A stretch of 64,000 nt of DNA, taken from contig JAGMWG010000015.1 of assembly GCA_020744225.1 (NCBI GenBank), forward strand, positions 930,001 through 994,000, in the 5' to 3' direction. Of the stretch, positions 12,473-22,756 are shown piece by piece (the first letter of the stretch is position 1; every line of letters begins with the position of its first letter). The notes under the pieces were generated by a model. That model did no database searches. It was given only the letters and a program-made list of their open reading frames with translations, and was not told the DNA's origin. Made by a program: the position numbers and the translations under genes. The stretch is from Paraphoma chrysanthemicola (lineage: Eukaryota; Ascomycota; Dothideomycetes; Pleosporales; Phaeosphaeriaceae).

Positions 12473-13135
12473 CTATATTAGGTGTTCAAACACTGCTTCT
12501 TCCGGATTATATCGAGCCATTGGGCTACGCAGTGCTAGATTTTGGCGGAGTGGTTTGGATGCTCCGGATGGTGCGGTGTTGCTGGTTGTGCGACGATAGT
12601 GAGCTGAGTATGCAAGCGAAAAGGTGGGTGGCTTAAACGTGCTTCGTAAAGGAAAGTGCGCTGCTGATGAAGTAAGACAAAATCGAATCGCGGTGGGGTT
12701 GGGAGGTTGAAAAAGGGATTCGAGAAGGGACTTGGAGTTGGGAAGATTTGCGTGGATGTTTGGGATGAAGAGGGCAAGGAGGGAGTTGTATGTTAGTAAC
12801 GATAGCGAGGTAAAGAAGTGAGTGAGAGCAGCAGATAGGGGATTGAAGGGGACAGTGGGAGGTATGTCGGCAATCCGCGGAGGATGAGAAGAAGGAGAAG
12901 CGGAGTAGTTTATGTAGGCGTGTGGTTTTATCTTTTGAAGAATGTTATTGGAAGGCATTCTGAGCAAAGTCCTCATCGCTAAGGGTTGCTGGTCCAGTGT
13001 TGTGGAATCATTGCGGTTGTCTCGATTTTGGCTATCATGCCGTTCGTAGATCGAAGGGAAAATTTCACCTGCATGTTCATTCGCGTTGCTGTATTGCACT
13101 CTCGTTGGTGGTTCTGCCTCCGTCGTCTTGATCAT
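12473..13135 (-). CDS. Doubtful ORF, hypothetical protein
   Basis: An uninterrupted frame from an ATG at 13135 encodes about 220 residues. I do not recognise it. The composition is Ser/Pro/Thr/Asn-rich with one moderately hydrophobic stretch around HFFTSLSLLTYNSLLALFI. No domain, signal peptide or intron supports it. The opposite strand has no competing long frame, which slightly favours it. It could equally be a chance frame or a decayed gene. It lies between the convergent ends of RAP1 and the CorA-like gene. Confidence 0.3.
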   Translation of the reverse strand: MIKTTEAEPPTRVQYSNANEHAGEIFPSIYERHDSQNRDNRNDSTTLDQQPLAMRTLLRMPSNNILQKIKPHAYINYSASPSSHPPRIADIPPTVPFNPLSAALTHFFTSLSLLTYNSLLALFIPNIHANLPNSKSLLESLFQPPNPTAIRFCLTSSAAHFPLRSTFKPPTFSLAYSAHYRRTTSNTAPSGASKPLRQNLALRSPMARYNPEEAVFEHLI

Positions 13136-13459
13136 GAAGGCTGTTGTATAGTGCTGCACACTATCCTTGGTGTGATAAAACTAGAGCAATGTTGAAGATA
13201 TATGGGCTTGTATATGAAGCTACTAGCGATATAAACTCATGAAAAGCACGTGCAAGGGTTTGCAGAAGCACGCGCTATCAGGTAGTCTGCTTGGATTGAT
13301 GTACATATTTGATTCGCGTCTTTCTTCACAGTCTACAAGTCATTCAGGTCGCCGGCACCATGCTCGTGTCTAGAAGTTCAAAAGTTTTGCAATCAGACAT
13401 TGTCTGGGTTTTCTGACATTATGACGACCTGGTCTCAGTATACTGCGCTTGTCCTCTTG
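13136..13459. other. Intergenic, nothing recognised
   Basis: About 320 bp downstream of the CorA-like gene. No repeat or RNA gene seen. Confidence 0.4.
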
Positions 13460-14958
13460 TCATTTGTCCTTTGGTCCTTCTTGCCTATTCTCTTCATCAC
13501 TTTGGTTCTTTGCTCGTGTCAACCACCTGAGAACAAGTCCATTGCGCCATGCATTCTTCGCGAATTTGAAACTCTGCTTGAGTGCCGTATATCCACGCCA
13601 TACACCAAGCACGATGAGCGTGAGAGCCACGGTCATGAAGAAGTACAGCCACACCCATTTGGAAACCAGTGGGCCGGAGGTGCGTGGATCAAAGTTCCAA
13701 AACGAGGCGCTAAAGAGTGTGGCGACGAAGGTGCCGGGTAGAAACACGAGAGTGATGGCGGTGATGACGCGCATGTCGGCGGCATAGCGGCGGTTGAGGT
13801 CGTTGTCACGTTGTTGGAGAGTTGCGTAGACCTGGAGATACTCAGGTGATGTTCATAAAAACCGCGGGGTGTGGATATCTTACCATTTGCGTCATACTCT
13901 GCGCCGAAGTGCTTATTCTATTCAGGTATGATTCCAGATTTTTGATCCTGCAGCGAAGTATTTGCAAGCGCTTTCGCATATGTATGCCCGTTTCATTGGA
14001 TCCCGCATCGGGGAAGTTGTCCATAAGTTGGGACACAAGATCTATCTGATCTCTCATCGCATCTGGAAGATGCTCCAAGTCTGTGGTGGCATTTGAGAGC
14101 GCCATAATCGCCTGTGGCAAATTGGTAAAATCAAGTAATGTAAATACTTGCTCTGGGGCAAAGTGTGTATCGCAGCCGAGAGTAGCTCTGATGCTCTCAA
14201 AGCTTTGTTGAATCCCTCCGTAAACGAAATTTTCAGCCTCTGTAGTCGTATGTGCTACCAAAATGAACGGGACAAGATGTGGCTGGTAGCCATAACTCGC
14301 CATGCTCATCAGCGACTCCAATCCTCCACTTGACTGGAACCAACCATTAGTGCTAAATAGAACCGCACGAGTTTCTCGCTCACTTCGCAAGTGAGAAATG
14401 ACAAGAGAGTAGCATGGCACTGTTCGAGAAGAAAAGCGGTGTACTTGGTTGAATCAGCGACTCTTCAGTGACACGAGCCAAATTCACGCACCCTCCAAAT
14501 CGAGTAAGCTACTAGTCGCTGTGAGCCGAGCTCCGCCGGCGCCACGGAAAGTGAGATCAGAGACTGACACATGCCAGCATTGATCTAACGCGTGACCGAT
14601 CTCTTCGGAATATGGTGAGCGCAGGGTGTAACTTCCTCGTTGTGTTATCAAACTAGCAGGACCATGGTGAGCCAAATGGCGACTTGCTACAGGCGAGTCT
14701 TACCATCTCAGTCTCCACTCAGTAGACTCATTTTCTGTATGGGCTGTCTTGCACCGCGCTGCAAGATTTTCGCCAGCCACAAGCTCTCGGAATACGTTGA
14801 GACCGGACTGCAGGGAATGGTCAGCAATGAGTGCGTGGCACTCGCAAAAGAACACCACCTACCGCAGTCATAGAAACTTCCATGTATTCGTGCGATGCTC
14901 CGGGATCGTAGTCTACAAACTTTTCATCGCACCAGTCGAAGGACACCGAGGACGCCAT
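13460..14958 (-). CDS. CorA-like membrane protein
   Basis: Five exons: 14863-14958, 14704-14807, 14492-14652, 13884-14443 and 13460-13831, giving about 430 residues. All four introns (48-55 nt) are GT-AG and keep the frame. The C-terminal part is a fungal CorA-like module: a helical region, then RRYAADMRVITAITLVFLPG leading into a membrane span, a short loop and a second span (WLYFFMTVALTLIVLGV). A charged tail follows. This family resembles CorA Mg2+ channels, but the canonical GMN motif is absent, so ion transport is not assured. The start MASSVSFDWCDEKFVDY is chosen because a TAG precedes it in frame. The protein belongs to a lineage-expanded fungal group, often found near HET-domain genes. 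The first three exons are less certain than the last two. Confidence 0.75.
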
Positions 14959-15938
14959 CTATGCCAACGTCTTTGTCGGGCCACTAGGGGGCGTCCTTTC
15001 CAGTGATCTGATAGCCACGCCTGAAGTGGCGTGGTACGAGAGAAAAGAGACAAATGATGGCAGCCTAAGACCAGACTACGAACTGAATATATACACACTG
15101 AAGTTCAGCCTTGCGCGATATCCGCACTGCAGTCGCTGACCTATAACATGCCAGTGTGGCTGAGCTAAGCTGTAGTATTATTGGTCATCTCACGGCCAAT
15201 GAGACAAAGCATGAGTACAGCCACGACGGGATGATTGATGACTTTCGTGAAACTATAAGTACTACTACCTGTGCATGAGCTCTCGATCAACTTAACGACT
15301 ACCGAGACTGCCATATTGTGGTTCTTTTCGATCAATGAACAACACAGGCTCAGTTTCGAGAGTATATGTGCCATTCTTTCCGAAGCTGGCACTACAACTT
15401 GACATCACCGATGGGACACTCCTGAATGCCTTCGCGTGTGTTCACGTCTGCGGAACAATCCCTTCGACACTTTAAAGCCCCTCAGGCTCTTATATTAAGA
15501 ATGTCTTTATTGATCTAGCAGCAGTCGCATCTATTTGCGTTACCCGAAAAAGAACTTACCGAGGCGCTAGGATTATCGTACCACTGGAGCTGCTATGTAT
15601 ATGATCAGGCTGTGGTATTGATAACATGTGTTCGTTTCCTTCAGCGACACATTGTCTATTCATATCTCCAATGTCGTTCTGGCCACTTCCCCCATACTAC
15701 AAATTGTGCGCACCGAGACATCATTTCATTCAATGTGGTCGACAGCACTATGCTTTGAAGTGATGCAGCTTGCTCGAAATCTTGGTCGGAAATCAGCTCA
15801 AACTGCATGCTTTAGTGCATCCCCCAACCATGGTACTGACCCAGCACTCATGCCGGCCCCGAAAACCTCTTCTACGCCGCATATTTAAGCCCGGACACCC
15901 ACTTTACCCTTTCACTTTCTCTCCATCTTGTTCCACTC
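14959..15938. other. Intergenic region with first copy of a direct repeat
   Basis: Nearly 1 kb between divergent genes. Positions about 15410-15542 resemble 19594-19728 (see repeat entry). The last 100 bp have a pyrimidine-rich leader before the ATG at 15939. No coding region supported. Confidence 0.45.
15410..15542 (+). repeat. Diverged direct repeat, copy 1
   Basis: Shares a run of matches with 19594-19728, starting TGGGACACTCCT, continuing CCTTCGCGTG, a CCCC(T)CAGGCT block, a GTAGTATCTGCATC-like block (here GCAGTCGCATC) and a TTGCG/CTGCG end. Both copies are in the same orientation. They bracket the orphan membrane-protein gene and the HET gene. Divergence suggests an old duplication of non-coding DNA. 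Confidence 0.55.
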
Positions 15939-16724
15939 ATGCGCCCAACCATGATAGAGATGGCTACGTTCATGGACACTCTCGTCAACTGGACCTACCT
16001 CGCCCTTCCCGGCACTATCTTCGGCTACATCACAATGTTTGGTAATGTCGGCTGCATGAAAACCTGGTCGCTTGACTGGATGCCCAGTGATCAGAAACAC
16101 TGGCAAAAACTGCGCTTGCTCGACCCAAATAAGCCCGAGACACCACACTTCATCTGGAAAGATGTTCTTGAAACACCCAGAATCTTAGCCTACGCTTCGT
16201 TCCTCGTGTTTGCCTGGCTCTCTATCGCACCTGTGCTCCACGACGTCGCGAGAATGAAGGATAGATTGTTTTGGATCGTGTTTTGCACGCTCTCAGTGAT
16301 CCGATTCTTGTCGACTGCGTCTGGCTCAATCCATTATTATACGGAGTTACAATTGTGGCTACCATGGGATAGTGGAAGCTTTTTCAAGGCGTGGTGGTTG
16401 TGGCGAATGCTCAATTTGTCGCATTGGGATTGGAAGTTCCTGGAAATCATCGGCAGATATGACGAAAAGGCTGCACATGAGGTTGCTACGACGGACGACA
16501 AAGCCGAGAAAATGAAGACTACACCGACAAGACCGACGTGGAGAGATGCAATCGTTCGACTGGCGTACCACCATATCTTCGACAATGCTGTACATGTTGT
16601 CTGGCTCCGATCCTTCTGGTCGCATAATGACGGCAAGCCGTTCACGGAGTACGTTAGCAACTCGGAGATCTTGACGGTGGTCCTTGCCGGATTGATGGTA
16701 GTGTGGACTTGGGTTCAAGTATAG
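15939..16724 (+). CDS. Membrane protein of unknown function (paralogue of 34473-35343)
   Basis: A single exon encodes 261 residues from MRPTMIEMATFMD. I do not recognise a named family. Hydrophobic spans are visible around WTYLALPGTIFGYITMFG, ILAYASFLVFAWLSIAPV, LFWIVFCTLSVIRFLS and the C-terminal ILTVVLAGLMVVWTWVQV. Aromatic and conserved motifs include KTWSLDWMPSDQ, HFIWKDVLETPR, RFLSTASGSI and RLAYHHIFDNAVHVVWL. The same motifs recur in the decayed copy at 34.5-35.3 kb, which shows this is a real gene family. The conserved Trp/His-rich membrane core could suggest an enzyme or sensor, but this is speculation. The ATG follows a pyrimidine-rich leader (CACTTTCTCTCC). Confidence 0.75.
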   Translation: MRPTMIEMATFMDTLVNWTYLALPGTIFGYITMFGNVGCMKTWSLDWMPSDQKHWQKLRLLDPNKPETPHFIWKDVLETPRILAYASFLVFAWLSIAPVLHDVARMKDRLFWIVFCTLSVIRFLSTASGSIHYYTELQLWLPWDSGSFFKAWWLWRMLNLSHWDWKFLEIIGRYDEKAAHEVATTDDKAEKMKTTPTRPTWRDAIVRLAYHHIFDNAVHVVWLRSFWSHNDGKPFTEYVSNSEILTVVLAGLMVVWTWVQV

Positions 16725-17154
16725 ATGCGAGACAGGAAAGAGACGGAGGGTATGGTTGAGATGGAGGGGGGACGAGAGAAGAGTGAGAAGAGATAGGCCT
16801 GAAGGCATGTACGAGGATAACGAGGTTATTCATAGCTGTAATGCTACAAAATTATATGTTTGGAGTTTGAAGTAAGATGTCGCAGAGTATGGGCAAATTT
16901 ATCCTGGAACAGCATGGGGTCGCTTAGGCGGCAAAGTCTTCCAACAGAAGCTGGCTATCTTCACAACTTGCAATATTCACAAAAGTCAAGAAGTAAGTTG
17001 TTGAGGGTAGACAGGATCGAGTTTCGAAATGTTGTTAGTTCGCGATTACGGTCGTTGAGGTCCTGGGGTGAATCGATCCGACAGGGTAAACCTATCCTCT
17101 CGAAATACGCAATTACTGATGGCCATCTCCTTAATCTTGCTTGCTGAATTGTAG
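16725..17154. other. Intergenic between convergent genes
   Basis: About 430 bp holding the two 3' ends. Nothing else recognised. Confidence 0.4.
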
Positions 17155-19338
17155 CTACAGAAGCGTTATCGTTCTAGGAGGAGGGAAGTCGGCCGCAGAG
17201 AGCTCAAGATCCTTCAGATCCGGCACTTCCAACACATTCCCGTCATCGTCCAAAACGCCCATTCGCTGATACATGCCAACTGCACCGATCCTTAGAAATG
17301 AGTCTTCGGTCTTATCCAACCGCCGAATCGCCAAGCCGGCGTATGGCGTAGTCATCAAGACATCGCATTCATCATACTCTTCGACGTCGAAATAAACTCC
17401 AGCAAGAACATTCCGGGCCCCAGACAATTTGATCGTGCATGCCTTTCCATTCGATACATTGCCGATATGTTTCTGACTCGTGCTAGTCAGCGTAGTAATT
17501 GGGCCTCTGATCCTGGCATTTCCAGACTTTATTTCTCCAAGAGGATTCTTTCCACTAGGCACGATCTGGCAATCTTCAAGCACAGCGAGATCCTCCCAAG
17601 CTGGATTGAAGCGCTCGAGGATATCGTAGAGAACAACGCCTTCGAGCGCGGCAAAGGACCATGACGGCGCGCGCCAAAAGTCAAGGCGTGAAGGAGGTTT
17701 CGGCACGAAAACGTAAACGTCTTGTGAAGGCCGTTGTAAGCGCCAAAGTAGTCCTTCCAGAAACCAACTCTTCCATATCCCCGCATAACAGACATCGCCA
17801 GTCATTTGCTGCAAAGCTGACGCGATGCCCGAAAAAGCAGGTAACTTGTCGGTTTGATAAGTCATTGTTCGCGAGGTGTATTCCTGCACCATACGGTACC
17901 ACGCATCGCCTCGCAGCGAGCGGTTGACGAGGTCATGTGCTATCGTCTTAAGCGAGTACTCTTTGTAGTAGAAGAAATTGTCTTCGCTTGATTCAACATC
18001 GCCTTGTTCTTGCTCGAATTCCTGCGCGCATTCCCAGAACATTTGGTCGCTGGCCAGGTGGAGTGTGCGATTTGCCAGGACGCGTTCCTGGAAACACCAA
18101 ACGCGGTCAAGCAGAGGCTCGTTCTGTGGATGTGAACAAAGGCTACTTGTATATGAGGTAAAGTGGCTGACTTACTCTCTGTACACGCAATGGTTGTGGT
18201 GTCACGGACTCCATCGATCCCGGCGACATAGTGCAGTCGTCGTACACGAAAGATAAGCTGAACGCACCCTGTATATCCTTAAATTGTACCAAGTCGCCGG
18301 CTGCAACTTTACGGGCCTGCAAGAAGCCTTCGCTGCATTGTGCAGCTCTTGTTGCCGCCAGAGTAAAGTACGCGTTCGAATATACATCGGCCATGCGCGC
18401 AGCCTCGTGTTCCCAATCTGCTTTGTCGTCTTGTATGATACACAAACAATCTGCCCAGATGTAGTCCAATCCGAGGTATCTTGTTAAGATCAATGCATCC
18501 TGCAATGTTTTGGGCAAATGGGCAAAAGCGATGCCGTCGTTCCGGGTGTGCGTCGCCAGATTGGTGGTTGTGGTGGTATATGCTAAGCTCTTGCCCCAGC
18601 AATAGCTCAAGGCAATGTAGCGTCCACTATTTCCCGGCGTGCTGTGTTTGAGCGTGCAAGATCGGTCCTTAAACAGCCCGTGCCACGAATGTGGGTCGCC
18701 TGCCATCTCTTGCCTAGTTGGTAGCGACGACAAGTCTAGGACTCTCGTCGGCAGAATACATTTCCGATTCTTGATCTGAGCACATCTGAAGTGCTTCTCA
18801 TTGCAATTTTCGATCCACGCATCCATCTTCTTGAGCACGGCAGGGTGGAGCGCATCCTCAAGCACGGCATGATACTTGAAGTACTGCGCAACAGCACTGT
18901 CTGTGAACTAGTCAGTGACAGTCCTAGCTGATAATACCTGCGGGTCTAACCTGGAGTAGTTCTGCATCTATAATTACCACTGATTATATAGTCAGGCTGC
19001 GATGCGCCTATCGAAACTGAAAATACTGGGTTCCGATTCAAACCTGGCACCTCGAGCCACACCGTTCTTGTGTCATTTTCCTCAACATACGTCTGAAACC
19101 GATAATGCTCAGGCATCCGTTTATACAACACTCTGCAGAAAGGACAAGATGCGGCATTTTGCCTCAGCGCCTGAATTGTTTCGTGCCACTTGATGTATGG
19201 GCGTTTGTGGCTGTCGTCTAAGCCAACAGTGGTTGACGCATGAAACCACTTAAAGGCATCTCGCACGGTCTCATCACCCGTCAACTGTGCGAAGATCTTC
19301 CGGAAGGGGATTGCCTGACATGCAAGGCACAAGCTCAT
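17155..19338 (-). CDS. Heterokaryon incompatibility (HET) domain protein
   Basis: HET-domain proteins trigger programmed cell death when genetically different hyphae fuse. Exons are 18951-19338, 18176-18900 and 17155-18123, about 693 residues. The HET domain covers about residues 224-315: YIALSYCWG, then AHLPKTLQDALILTRYLGLD, the hallmark YIWADCLCIIQDD and the block AARMADVYSNAYFTLAAT. After the second intron the typical LLDRVWCFQERVLANR follows. The N-terminus has Cys pairs (CLAC, CPFC) seen in many family members. The C-terminal half is a conserved but uncharacterised region. An alternative first donor at 18977 would shorten the linker by nine residues; both give the same frame. The domain call is very secure; specificity and partner are unknown. 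Confidence 0.93.
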
Positions 19339-20118
19339 TTTCGATGGACTGCCTAAAGAAATGCTTAAGGCTGCATGGCAAGAGTGACGAGGGGATAATT
19401 TAGATTTAACAGGTTATGCAGATTTCACATGAAACGGAAGAGTTTGGAACATGAGGTAAATCATCGTAGATTGTTGTGAGCTTAGAGGTCGTGGTTGTGT
19501 AAGACGCGAGGTACGGTGAGCTGGCGCCGAGGCACTAGTGTGCACCAGATCAGCACTGCCTGTGTAGAAAAGATACTGCACTTTGTCGTCTCCGGTGGGA
19601 CACTCCTCAATACCTTCGCGTGCGTTTACGTCGGCAGTAAGATTTTTACAATACACTGAAGGCCCCAGGCTATTGTAATATGGCTGCTTTTACTACCCTA
19701 GTAGTATCTGCATCTTTCTGCGCTAACTGCAAAGCAAGTTGCAGATGGCATAAGTCTGTGGTCCTATCGGAGCCGCAGAGGCGCGGTATCGCAGCATGCG
19801 GGGGCAGATCAAATGTCCTGAAGCTCAATCCAAGGTAGATTTTTATCAAACGTGATAACACAGTTTGTGCTCAATGTGAATATGGTATCCTGTCACTCAT
19901 TCCCTCTACACAGGCTACATTTCCCCTACAAAGCACCTATAATCCAAACCCAAGACTCCCAAAAACAAACAGGTTATGCTCGCTCAATCCCGCAACATGT
20001 AAGAATTTGCCCAAGACTCGTTCTCAAAGGCTCTCAGAAAACTTCCTCAACAACTCATGCGCTCCAGATTTCCCTGACGTGTGTGTAGACTCGCGCATTC
20101 CAAGACTGTCGATTGATT
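19339..20118. other. Intergenic region with second copy of the direct repeat
   Basis: Upstream region of the HET gene and 3' flank of the metallothionein-like gene. Contains repeat copy 2 (19594-19728). No gene supported. Confidence 0.4.
19594..19728 (+). repeat. Diverged direct repeat, copy 2
   Basis: Imperfect copy of 15410-15542 in the same orientation, beginning GGTGGGACACTCCTCAATAC and ending in a GTATCTGCATCTTTCTGCG block. It lies about 250 bp upstream of the HET start codon and may contain promoter sequence of a duplicated unit. Confidence 0.55.
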
Positions 20119-20241
20119 TTACATGACTGTACACGGAATGCAGCAGCATGAGCAGTCATCGGTGCTGATGCAGGAGCACTTGCCACCCTGGGGCTTGACG
20201 ATCGAGCCAGTGGAGATGGAGGCGGTGGTTGAGGCAGGCAT
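20119..20241 (-). CDS. Tiny cysteine-rich, metallothionein-like protein
   Basis: A 40-residue ORF starts at the ATG at 20241 (context CAAAATGCC) and ends with TAA at 20119-20121. The first 20 residues are Ser/Thr/Pro-rich; the C-terminal half holds seven cysteines in the order C-S-C-x5-C-S-C-C-C-x2-C. This spacing, with CxC and CCC clusters and no signal peptide, is typical of small fungal metallothioneins that bind Cu(I), Zn or Cd in the cytosol. A 5'UTR intron (20360-20422, GTAAGA, branch TACTAAC, CACAG) lies directly upstream and supports a real transcript. The ORF is too short for routine gene calling. Function is inferred from cysteine pattern only; a cysteine-rich peptide of another kind is possible. 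Confidence 0.7.
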   Translation of the reverse strand: MPASTTASISTGSIVKPQGGKCSCISTDDCSCCCIPCTVM

Positions 20242-20359
20242 TTTGGCAGTGTGATGATTATTCAAGATCGCGCGATGAATAGGTGTGTGTAGTGAAGGTC
20301 GATGTTGCTTTGTAGGGTGCGCTGAAGTGTGAATGTGGAGGTGGAGATGTCGAGATGCG

Positions 20360-20422
20360 CTGTGACGTCGTTAGTACATGTTTGCTGCGCCACTTATGTG
20401 CGGTCGCATGTTGCGATCTTAC
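20360..20422 (-). promoter_or_regulatory. 5'UTR intron of the metallothionein-like gene
   Basis: GTAAGATC donor, TACTAACGACG branch region and CACAG acceptor are all present on the minus strand, 63 nt long. The spliced leader then runs C-rich (ACATCTCCACC-like) to the ATG at 20241. The overlapping open frame 20419-20709 is probably part of the leader and promoter. Confidence 0.55.
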
Positions 20423-20777
20423 GCGATGAATATCTTGTGTGGTCTGAGGGACTGGCGAGCGCTTGGAAGTGGTAGGATAAGTGAGGAGGGCAAGGCGAGG
20501 TAAATGAGCTGAGGGCGTTCAGCCCGCTTCATGTTGCGCGTGCTGCTAAGCTGAAACAGGAGTGGCGCTGCCGAGGTGACGTAGGTGAGTGTGGCGCAAC
20601 GTTTGCTGCGAAATGCTCGAAATAGAACACGATTTGCCGAACAAGAACTACTCGATGCGATTGAAAGACATACATTCGTTAATCTATAGATTTGACTCGC
20701 GCGCAGCATTGGGTATTGCCAACCGGTCCTTAATACACAATATCGTCGTTTGCTGGAGATCCCTCAGCCCTCAGCCC
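20423..20777. other. Promoter/leader of the metallothionein-like gene and 3' flank of LSB5
   Basis: An ATG-initiated frame (20419-20709, minus, 96 residues) exists but ends exactly at the UTR intron donor and shows no known motif, so I treat it as leader sequence. A short CCCTCAG repeat occurs at 20761-20780, partly in the LSB5 stop region. Confidence 0.35.
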
Positions 20778-22264
20778 TCAAACATCCCTCCACGTCGGCT
20801 GGCTCTTTTCTTGCCACGGTGTTTTGACAGCTGCAATTAGTGAGCAATTTGACATGCAATAGAGGTGATACACATACCGTTGTTGTCGCTGAATGGATCG
20901 TCCTCGTCCTCCTCAGGTTCACTGTCTGGTGCAGCCTGTTTGCTTGGGACGGGCGCTGGAGGCATGGGGATGCTCATTGGCCTTGGTGGCTTTGCAGGCG
21001 CCTGAGATTCGACACTGAGTCCAGCCATTGTCGATTCGCCAACCTCATCATCGCTGTCACTGTCATCATCGATGCTCTTGTCCATGATCTCAAAGGCCAT
21101 CAAGCCTTTCACAAGCTCATCATTTGCGTTCAGTAGTCCGCCAATGTACTGCTCCGACTCCACAAGGTGAATATAGCGCAGGATCTGCCTACGCAGCTGC
21201 TTGCACGTCTCGAAGCGCCGCATCACCTCCGGATTGTCGCTGACCCGCTGCTGCTCGCGATTGATAAGTTGCAGACCGTTCAAGAGGTTCGTGCTCGCGA
21301 CATTGGCAGACGCAATGGTCTCAAGAAGCTGGCCCTTCTCTTTCTCCAGATTGAATGCCTTGCCACGGCTTTTCTTATCCTTCTTGTCCCTCTTAAAGAT
21401 TGACGAGCTAGGGAGTGGAGCGGCATTTCCCAACGCAACAGGTCGGCTGGAGGAAGATGGCGCATGTTGCGGCTCAGGTCTTCGGGAATGCGGAGGCGAT
21501 GGAGGCGGTGATCCTTCTTCGCGCTCCCGCGCAGCTTCGGCGTCTTGCTGTCTGACGATGCGAGACTGCTGGGGCTGCGGGCGCTTGGTCCGGGGAAGCT
21601 CTTTGTGCAGTGCTGCTATCCTTTCGAGGCCAGGCGTGCCCTTGTATGCGACAGCCCATTGCCTGAAAAGGACATTGACCTTCTGTCGTACTTCGGCATC
21701 GACCATGTCATCACGAGCCAGGATACGCAAGCGCTCGAGGAGGGGCTCGTCCGCAAATGCCTTCTGGAACCGCGATCCAGCATTCGAGATCAGTGCATCC
21801 AATATGACAAGCGCACGAATTTGACGATGTACGTTGCCATACTTTCTGTTCCAAAGATCAGCGGTGGTACATTATCAGTAAGTGTTGACTTACAGCTTCT
21901 TTCGAAGTGCACGAGCAGCTTCTGTGGGCCCAGACGACTGAATGCGGATGACTTCGATGAGGTCCACAACTCCTCCAATATCCTAGGATTCGATCAGCCC
22001 TGAAATGTGCTTGGGTGCTGAAGCACTCACGTTCTCTTCATACTGCTCACTAGTCAACCTGTCGATCTGAACCGTGACAGCCGAGAAGACGTGTTTCTGG
22101 GATCACGGTTAGATACGATATGCCCTAGAGCTTTCCAAAACACCTGATGAGTGGAACTCGGATACCCAATATGGGGTCAAAAAATGTGGTCACTACTGCT
22201 TGCCCAGGAGGGCATATATCCGAGCATGTGATATCGCGGAAACCTCTATGGCACTTACCGGCAT
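20778..22264 (-). CDS. LSB5: LSB5-like endocytosis adaptor (VHS and GAT domains)
   Basis: Lsb5 is a GGA-like adaptor that binds Las17/WASP, ubiquitin and Sla1 and connects actin patches with endocytosis. Five exons: 22259-22264, 22031-22096, 21894-21982, 20878-21845 and 20778-20830, in total 393 residues. Exon 1 codes for only Met-Pro and is followed by a 162-nt intron. The N-terminus FSAVTVQIDRLTSEQYEE and DIGGVVDLIEVIRIQSSGP, then KYGNVHRQIRALVILDALI, is a VHS domain (about residues 5-145). A GAT-like three-helix region follows (LLETIASANVASTNLLNGL ... HLVESEQYIGGLLNANDEL). An acidic stretch with DPFSDNN and a final TPWQEKSQPTWRDV agree with the family's conserved C-terminal end. Every splice junction keeps the frame. 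The very short first exon is the least certain part. Confidence 0.9.
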
Positions 22265-22756
22265 CGTGAGATCGCAATTATATGGCAGCTTAAAGCGACT
22301 ACTTTTATGATAGATGTTCGAAGAACGGTGCCAGAGAAGGACAAGGTGTAAGGTACAGAAATTGGCAACGAGGCTGTGTAGAGAGAAGTGCACCAATATC
22401 ACGCCGACTTCAAGCTAGCGTCCAGAGTTGATGGTAGCTGCGATGTCGAATGATACGAATAATTTGAAATGTGAGACAAGTTCCGCAACAGGGTCCTGAT
22501 GAGCAGTAAGATACAGAAAGAGAGGCTGCTTGTGCAGTTTAGTGCGTCGACAGAGACACCATGCACGTGGAACGTGAATGAAACAGTGTGACTGCCTTGA
22601 TTGCAGCTGCCCGAAAGAGCCGCCGGCCGCCCCGCATGATGCGACAGGTGGGGGCTGAATCAGCAGGAGCTACCCTTGCTGCGCAGGCGCGTCACAAACA
22701 TTCCTACACGTCGCGTGCTGCAAACAAGAACACTCGCATCGACTTGTTGTCTGATT
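22265..22756. other. Divergent promoter region
   Basis: About 490 bp between LSB5 and the next gene on the other strand. Nothing beyond promoter function is recognised. Confidence 0.4.
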
